This document shows, piece by piece, positions 58,874 through 64,000 of a DNA stretch of 64,000 nt. The stretch is from Nannochloropsis salina CCMP1776 (lineage: Eukaryota > Sar > Eustigmatophyceae > Eustigmatales > Monodopsidaceae), in contig SDOX01000005.1 in NCBI GenBank assembly GCA_004565275.1, positions 1,497,607 to 1,561,606 of the forward strand, written 5' to 3'. The notes beneath the pieces were generated by a model, which saw nothing but the letters and a program-made list of their open reading frames with translations, had not been told where the DNA came from and ran no database searches. The first letter of the stretch is position 1. Each line of letters begins with the position of its first letter. The position numbers and the translations under genes were made by a program.

Positions 58874-59780
58874 ATGGCTTTGCAATCGTTTTCCCGTGGT
58901 ACGTAATGGGTGAGAAAGTAGTTCAAGATGCTAGGGTTCTTGTCGATGGAGACCTCAAATAGGATTGCAGGCCTCTCCTAGTTGCTTCTGGAGCTCTGGT
59001 CATTAGAGGCCCGAGCTTGGGTGGAGATCGTAGGTTTGGAAAGCTAGGAGAAAGTTGAAGAGGGAGTAGTGATGAGGGTTGACGGAAGACAGCTTTGAGA
59101 TATGGCAGGGGACACCGAAAACGCTTGTGACATGCTTGGCGTTGTGTTATGTCCCTTCAATCACCCGCAGAAGGGGATTTCGAGAATCGGATGCTATTGT
59201 AGGTGTTAAAAGTCACGAGGAGACTCAGCTGTGGAAACGGATTCAGTGGCGTGCCATGTAGATATATTTCTTGCAAGATTTGCCTCTCATACTGTTCTCC
59301 CCTACAACTTTCTGTCTCGTCTAGGCACGGGCCGCGTCGTCACAGCTGTAGGAGCAGTATCGATGAATCGTCGCTCTATGAGCATTTTTCGACCCCTGGC
59401 AATGAAGCCATACCAGTTACCGAAGACGCAACAGGTAAAGGAAGCTTGTGTATCATGAAGACATGTAGCGAGGCCTAGCATGAAAGACATTGTTGAGATC
59501 AATGTACATCTGACTTGTCAATACAGGAATGACAAGCAAGCTCTGCGCAATTTCATTTCAATTCTCTAGAATCCTCAAATCACTCTATCCCTCCTTCTGA
59601 TGCATATCTGTCCTATATTGACAGATGTTCGATACGAAGGCCAAGCCTACTTATCTAAAAGCGCCCTTCGACGGCGTGGTAACTGCACTGGGCTTAGGAG
59701 GGCTTTCTCTGGTATTCCTTCGCACAATGACAGGTTTCGGTGACATGGCTTTCGGCGTGAACAAAGTGGAGGTGCAGTAA
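58874..59780 (+). CDS. Cytochrome c oxidase subunit 7a-like protein
   Basis: Small inner-membrane subunit of respiratory complex IV. Three exons: 58874-58898, 59325-59434, 59625-59780, phases 1/2 and 0, total 96 aa. The N-terminus MALQSFSRGTGRVVTAVGAV plus SMNRRSMSIFRPL is a Ser/Arg-rich mitochondrial presequence. The mature part has the COX7a pattern: KTQQMFDTKAKPTYLKAPFD (Gln-x-x-Phe, then Pro-x-Tyr-Leu-Lys), one membrane helix GVVTALGLGGLSLVFLRTMT, and a short end DMAFGVNKVE. Small size and remembered family pattern are the only support, so the exact subunit could differ. The first exon is inferred from phase and presequence quality; the last two exons are firm. Confidence 0.7.
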
Positions 59781-60286
59781 GGTTGAGATTCATAGTGAAC
59801 ATGACTCGAGGCTGCTACGTGGCACGAATTGATCGGGGGGGGAAGATTGAAGAGCAATCAGATTAAAAATATTGACGTCTCAGGTCAAATCAATTGCGTA
59901 TGTGACGTCTTTTAGTTGTACCTTGTTCGTATCACATTGACATGAAAAGTAGTGTTGGGTGTCTGCTGTCTGGGGACCACCCCAGGCAAGAGCGGGGTCG
60001 ATGGTTTGATCACACAGTGTACACTCCTTCTTGCCGTCCGTGAAAGTCAGGGTATGGAACAAGAACACTTTTTTAACGTATCCGGGCATTCATAGGTTCG
60101 GGGAAATAGCCACTTATGATGAATATCTAGATGATTTTACTGTCTCGATTTACTTGCTCGTTAAAGGCATGATAAATAGATCACACTCATGCCCGAAAAG
60201 CAGCCAATAGAAAGCTCACTCGCATCTGTCGTTAAGCCGTGGAAAGATATTCTACAGGGATTTAGGGAGTCATCCCAGGGTAGGGT
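59781..60286. other. Intergenic region with a weak minus-strand ORF
   Basis: Contains a minus-strand frame of 69 codons (60089-59880) beginning at an ATG, with a CxxC and a CxC (KKECTLCDQTIDPALAWGG, YFSCQCD). This could be an exon of an unrecognised gene, but neither splice sites nor homology support it. Confidence 0.3.
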
Positions 60287-60514
60287 AGGCTAGAGGTTTG
60301 AGAGTACTTGTTTCTTTAATTCTTCCGCAGTAAGGATTAGCCCTAACCCTAACCCTAACAGATGCAGTAACCTTTAAACATGGAAGTTACAGGATGTAGA
60401 GTGTCCTTTGCCAGAGTTGGAAGCCGACTCGAGGCTAAAGGACGATTCAATTATTTTTGTTACTGTGGCCTTTCAGCAAGGCTAGAGGTTTGAGAGTACT
60501 TGTTTCTTTAATTC
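60287..60514 (+). repeat. 36-bp direct repeats flanking a telomere-like motif
   Basis: Two identical 36-bp copies (60287-60322 and 60479-60514) begin AGGCTAGAGGTTTGAGAGTA. Between them, at 60341-60358, are three perfect CCCTAA units followed by C. The preceding 60,256-60,290 has TTTAGGG and GGGTA variants on the same strand. CCCTAA/TTAGGG is the telomere repeat of many eukaryotes including stramenopiles. The arrangement suggests an old break repair or insertion at which telomere-like DNA was added and a short duplication made. Confidence 0.85.
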
Positions 60515-60521
60515 CGCTGCG

Positions 60522-61303
60522 CTGCCGCATGCTTACACCTACCCGGAAGTCCAGATAGAGCCTCCGAACACGACGCCGGCAAGGTTCTGTGCATGATGGG
60601 GTGCGTTGTTCAGCATGATGGATCAGATGGACCACCATATGAGGACAGGGGCACCGTGCACCTGGTAAAATGGTCCGCATTCAAAGACATACCGTGCCAC
60701 TCGATGAGGACGCGATCGACGTCCAGAGACGGGAACCAGCGGCGGTTTGCTCCGTCCAGGTGACGCCTCCGTTAGTCGACGTCCGGGTTGAGCCTTGAGT
60801 CACCACGACGACAAGGTTCTGTGCATGATGGGATGGGTAGTCGACAATGATGCGTCAGATCGAGCACTGCACTCCGACCCTGGATGAGACATGCACACAC
60901 GATAAGACCACTATCGAGGACAGGGGCGTGGTGCATCTTATTGAATTGCCTGCATCCAACCATGTGCCATGCCATCCGACGAGGACGCGACGGACACCCA
61001 GCTACGGATTTCATCATCTAATCGCTCTGTCCAGGTCACGCCCAAGTCGGTCGACTTCCAGATGGAGCCTCCATCCACCATGGCGGCAAGTTTCTGTGTG
61101 TGATTGGATGCGTTGTCGAGCAGGATGCGTCAGATCGAGCATCCCATCACAACCCCGGATGAGACATGCACACACGATGGGACCACCAGCGGAGACAGGG
61201 GCATGGTGCACATTGTGAAATGCCCTGCATTCAAAGACATACCGCGCCATTCGACGAGGATGTGATCGAGTACCAGTTCCGGGAACCAGTCGCGCTTTGC
61301 TCC
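60522..61303 (+). repeat. 275-bp tandem repeat, three diverged units
   Basis: Unit A 60522-60753 (232 bp, lacking about 43 bp), unit B 60754-61028 and unit C 61029-61303, each of the latter 275 bp and starting at GTCCAGGT. Shared landmarks are CAAGGTTCTGTGCATGATGG, GATGAGACATGCACACACGA and a GAGGACGCGA-type block. Identity is moderate, so the array is old. 275 is not a multiple of three, so the units do not form one coding repeat even though each gives short similar peptides (EDRGxVHL). It lies immediately right of the telomere-like motif and left of the 36-bp minisatellite. Confidence 0.8.
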
Positions 61304-62203
61304 GTCCAGGTTAGGGTCGGAGCTGCCGTTGCTTGCACTGTGGGCGCCATGGTCGAAGGTGCCGTTGGTTGCACCGTCGGCGCCATGGTCGGAGCCGCCG
61401 TTGGTTGCATCATTGGCGCCATGGTCGAAGCTGCCGTTGGCTGCATTGTGGGCGCCGTGGTCGGAGCCGCCGTTGGCGTTGTCGTTGGCGTTGTTATATG
61501 CCGTACCCAGAGTGGACGCAGCGCCCAGCTTTCTTCAGAGCAGCAGCTGCTCGGAGCTGACCGGTCAAACCCTCCTGCCTCGTTGGACACGCCTGCTTCT
61601 CCTCTCGCTCTTACCGTGCCCTCTGTACCTTGTTCTCCCCCTCTGATTCCTCATCCGTCATCGCCTGACCTCAAGTGTCTACCGCACGGCCCCGCCGTAC
61701 CCTCAACTCCTCTGTCTCAACAACCTGACCTGGACCACGAGGCGGCGGAGCAAGCCCTGATAGTCGAAAGCAGCATAAATGGCGGGGAGCACGAGCCACG
61801 CCGGAGGGAGGACACCGAGGGCTCCAATATGTCTACCCAGGCACAGACAAGGAAATGGAAGGCAATTGAGAGAAGTCGAGCGGTCGAAATCCTGCAGCGG
61901 TTGGCGTTGACATTCGTGAGGCGACAGCGAAAGCGGATACACCTGACAGTCAAGGAGCAAGAAGCAGCGCCTTGCGAGGCTGACGGGGTGATGGAGGTGG
62001 CGCCTGCCCTTGGGTTATCGGGGGCGAGTGTTACTGTGCAAGCGCTAGGTCCATGCTGCGAAGCACGTTCCAGCAGCCCTCTCGCGCATCCTACCAGTAG
62101 CGTGAACCAGACATGTAACGCTTTTACACCAGAGGGCGATGCGTGGGAGGCCATGAGGTACTGGAAACCTGCCGGCAGGACGAGTCAAGGGGGGGGACCG
62201 TAG
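61166..62203 (+). CDS. Hypothetical repeat-derived ORF with Gly-zipper-like array
   Basis: Open frame of 345 codons starting inside the third 275-bp unit. Residues about 52-110 are a 12-residue tandem repeat of the type GAMVEAAVGCIV. After it comes a Pro/Ser-rich stretch, a basic helix (TRKWKAIERSRAVEILQRLA, FVRRQRKRIHL), and no recognised domain. The Gly/Ala/Val array could form a membrane-active or glycine-zipper helix, but it may simply be an expanded minisatellite read in frame. It may also be an upstream exon of the FAM13-like gene on the right. Expression is uncertain. Confidence 0.35.
   Translation: MHTRWDHQRRQGHGAHCEMPCIQRHTAPFDEDVIEYQFREPVALCSVQVRVGAAVACTVGAMVEGAVGCTVGAMVGAAVGCIIGAMVEAAVGCIVGAVVGAAVGVVVGVVICRTQSGRSAQLSSEQQLLGADRSNPPASLDTPASPLALTVPSVPCSPPLIPHPSSPDLKCLPHGPAVPSTPLSQQPDLDHEAAEQALIVESSINGGEHEPRRREDTEGSNMSTQAQTRKWKAIERSRAVEILQRLALTFVRRQRKRIHLTVKEQEAAPCEADGVMEVAPALGLSGASVTVQALGPCCEARSSSPLAHPTSSVNQTCNAFTPEGDAWEAMRYWKPAGRTSQGGGP
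61315..61488 (+). repeat. 36-bp minisatellite
   Basis: Four full units at 61345-61380, 61381-61416, 61417-61452 and 61453-61488, plus a partial unit at 61315-61344. Each unit is of the form CGCCATGGTCGAAGCTGCCG plus 16 more bases. Alternate units differ by GAAGC/GGAGC, suggesting a 72-bp higher-order period. Because 36 is a multiple of three the reading frame is kept. Confidence 0.88.
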
Positions 62204-62406
62204 GAGAAACATCTGGCAAGCTTTGCGACGGGGCTTAGTCCGAAACGCCTGTCGGTGAAAGCACGTAGGAGGCGTCAATGACCTACTGGGGGATAACAAC
62301 GCCCGAAAAAAATTCAAAGCGCAGCGGCTTGCCTCCTCCAAGCCCTCGGAGAGGAGGCGATCTTCCCATTGCCTACAGTGCGACACAAGGACAACCGAGC
62401 ACACAT
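62204..62406. other. Unassigned spacer
   Basis: Short stretch between the repeat-derived frame and the FAM13-like exon, probably intron if both belong to one gene. No splice pair could be fixed. Confidence 0.3.
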
Positions 62407-62747
62407 GACAATCTGATACGGGGAGGGAGGACCTCAACGAAACGCCTTCACAATTACTTTCGAGGTCAGACTCGAGTTCCCCTGCGCCCTCTGACGTGCC
62501 AACTTTGCGCAGAGAAAAAAAGAGGCTTCAAGTAGTCCTACGGAAGTTTGAATCATCTTTTCGCGAGCAATATGGTAGACGTATTCTCACTGCGAAAGAC
62601 ATAACGCCTGTTGAAAAGGAGTACGAGCGCTACATAAGCATTAAAAGCAAACTGGCGACACTTGCATGGATGGGAAGTAGCGAGCAAATAAGCGAACAGA
62701 AGGAAACGATGAATTCTCGGAATACCCCAAACACTTCCCGCAAGTAA
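62407..62747 (+). CDS. 3' exon of a FAM13-like coiled-coil protein
   Basis: The frame is open from 62407 to the stop at 62745-62747 and contains a recognisable domain: LRREKKRLQVVLRKFESSFR followed by EQYGRRILTAKDITPVEKEY and ERYISIKSKLA. This matches the C-terminal helical domain of FAM13 proteins (EKxxLKxxLKxFE-xxFxxxxGRxPxxxD/E-PLxxxYxRYxxIK), present in many eukaryotic RhoGAP-linked or stand-alone proteins. The part before it is Ser-rich (RSDSSSPAPSDVPT). The acceptor and upstream exons could not be identified; the repeat-rich sequence on the left may have disrupted or replaced them. No RhoGAP motif is visible in the window. Confidence 0.55.
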
Positions 62748-63541
62748 ATCGCCTAGGTAACGGCATATGGCTCTGTCATAGTCTCACACACAAGAAAAAT
62801 ATAGAAAATTTCATTATATATATACACTATGAGAACTACTTAATTGATTTTCATGTCTATAGACTTTGTATATGACCCTAACAGACAAACTCTTTGCTTC
62901 CAGAAGCCCTTGATTGTTCAAAAATGTAGAATTGAAGTGTAGGTCGCGAGGTATGATAAATAATGATACGGGCTACTCTGAAGAGATCGTTTGCCTTGGA
63001 CAACGAATATTTATCAAATGACGCATGGCGACCATTCGGTAAACCACATGAATTTCGTGGTAATCGATAGTCTTACATCCTGAGAGGATTCAGACTACTG
63101 TATGTAATTTTCTGATATTCCGTCTTGGACCCAGCATCCTCCACATATCTCTCCTGCAACGATCTGAGAAATTCGTATGATGATGTTCATGGACTTTCTT
63201 CACAATTTTTCCCCTCTTGCTTGCACTGTTTTTGGCTGTTGTATGCCATTGAGGTGATTGGTGGTGGTCCCTACAATTCGTGGCTTAATGCGCTGCTGGC
63301 GACACCCTGGCAGTCCTGTAAAAAATGAACGGTCACAAGCAACGTAGGTATTCTCGTCGTGCTCAAAGCATGTGATAACAAATCAATGAAGCTCTACAAT
63401 TAGCCGTTGCAGATATCTGTATCACCCAAATTTGATGTACGTTTTGTGCCGATGCTTCCGTATAATTTCACGACGCAACACGTCGGATGCTTGAAAACAA
63501 ATATCAAAGCACCTGTACAGCATCGATTGACGAGATAAAGT
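62748..63541. other. AT-rich intergenic region
   Basis: About 0.8 kb, AT-rich (TATATATATACAC at 62,815-62,828). Short frames only; a 67-codon plus frame at 63,125 starts without support. Nothing else recognised. Confidence 0.45.
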
Positions 63542-64000
63542 ATGAAAAATTGTTCCAGCATTTTTCTTCCCGCCCTCCTGGGCTTTGCAAACATTTCCAC
63601 TCCTGTCTCTCAAGAATGTCCGCGGCTTTCCCTCAAGGCCAAAGTAAGGCCCGATGCCAAGCGCGAGATCCTGGTAGCGAAGGGCAAAAGTGCCATCACC
63701 GTAACGCTCGAAAGCAACGATCCAGTCAACAAGCTCGAGTTTAAATTGAATCTGCCTAATGACCTCACGGCAAAGCGAACAGTGATGCTCCAAAGCCCCA
63801 TATGCCGCCGCGAATTGTTAAGAACGCGGACGAAGCGAGTAGCATTTACTCGCCTGGTATCACTTTCACCGGAAGCAAGGGGGGAAAACATCGCTTCCGC
63901 GTCAAGGTACAGGCTACTAATGTGCCTCTGAGATGTTGGCGATGGATGCCTTTGTTTACCCAGTCAATACTACAGCGGCCTCATGCATCAAGCCGCTGGC
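63542..64000 (+). CDS. Putative secreted beta-domain protein, partial
   Basis: Starts with a signal peptide, MKNCSSIFLPALLGFANIST, with cleavage likely near VSQ-ECP. The mature part (SLKAKVRPDAKREILVAKGK, ITVTLESNDPVNKLEFKLNL) alternates polar and hydrophobic residues like a beta-sandwich of the kind found in secreted or cell-surface proteins. Near 63,797 the frame breaks at a CCCC run; one extra C would continue it as SPHMPPRIVKNADEASSIYS and then GITFTGSKGGKHRFRVKV, which reads as the same type of domain. A donor (CAAG/GTACAG) lies near 63,907. The gene runs off the right edge. No family recognised. Confidence 0.5.

Noticed and set aside
60330-60365. True chromosome end
   Set aside because: Only three CCCTAA units, with unique sequence and genes continuing on both sides.
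60522-61303. 275-bp array as a coding tandem-repeat protein
   Set aside because: The period is not a multiple of three, and stops occur in every frame across unit borders.

Overview
This is a nuclear genome window from a photosynthetic stramenopile, most likely a eustigmatophyte close to Nannochloropsis/Microchloropsis. The evidence is: (i) most genes carry short GT-AG introns, often with CT-rich or (TCCC)n tracts before the acceptor; (ii) a light-harvesting protein has an ER-type signal peptide ending Ala-Ala-Ala-Phe, the Phe rule for import into a complex plastid, and a GNAT acetyltransferase has a leader with Ala-Ser-Ala-Phe; (iii) the gene set is purely eukaryotic (SF1/BBP, R-SNARE, F-box proteins, SLC25 carrier, MFSD transporters, TMEM94-like protein, METTL2/6-type methyltransferase). 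The genus is inferred from architecture, not from a search. I saw no bacterial operons, CRISPR arrays, rRNA or confident tRNA genes, and no endogenous viral element or LTR element.

Layout. 0.8-1.8 kb: F-box gene (-) running into GA/CT-rich sequence. 3.6-6.5: fused three-subunit urease (+). 6.7-8.9: glomulin/ALF4-like protein (-), head to head with an m3C tRNA methyltransferase (+, 9.5-10.7). 11.4-12.9: TauD/TfdA dioxygenase (+). 13.7-15.6: two-repeat MYB protein (+). 16.2-18.9: MFSD1-like transporter (-). 19.9-20.8: F-box plus SMI1/KNR4 protein (-). 22.9-26.8: MFSD14/HIAT1-like transporter with 13 exons (+). 27.3-28.6: plastid-type GNAT (+). 29.9-31.8: light-harvesting protein with 7 exons (+). 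32.7-34.7: unknown RING/U-box-like protein (-). 35.6-39.8: branchpoint-binding protein SF1 with 15 exons (+). 40.2-45.6: TMEM94-like degenerate P-type ATPase in one 5.4 kb exon (-). 46.3-47.0: TMEM205-like protein (-). 47.9-48.9: unknown four-helix membrane protein (+). 49.6-53.1: phosphate-carrier-like SLC25 protein with a long N-terminal extension (-). 53.7-55.0: VAMP7-like R-SNARE (+). 55.4-56.5: LDAH-type lipid-droplet hydrolase (-). 56.8-58.1: ROK sugar kinase (+). 58.9-59.8: COX7a-like subunit (+). 60.3-61.5: repeat cluster (direct repeats around a telomere-like motif, a 275-bp tandem repeat, a 36-bp minisatellite). 62.4-62.7: exon of a FAM13-like coiled-coil protein. 63.5-end: partial secreted protein.

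The genes look like an ordinary gene-dense chromosome arm: neighbours are unrelated in function and several pairs share short divergent promoters. Loose themes are nitrogen salvage (urease), membrane transport and trafficking (two MFSD proteins, SLC25, TMEM94, TMEM205, VAMP7) and lipid or plastid metabolism. I did not find a clear new multi-gene system. The least explained features are the 60.3-61.5 kb repeat block, the RING-like gene, the SLC25 N-terminal extension and the TMEM94-like protein. Exon joins were chosen by splice motif and reading phase; for every gene whose start and stop are both assigned and whose frame is unbroken, the joined coding length is a multiple of three. Three genes show one-base frame problems at homopolymers, which points to assembly errors rather than decay.
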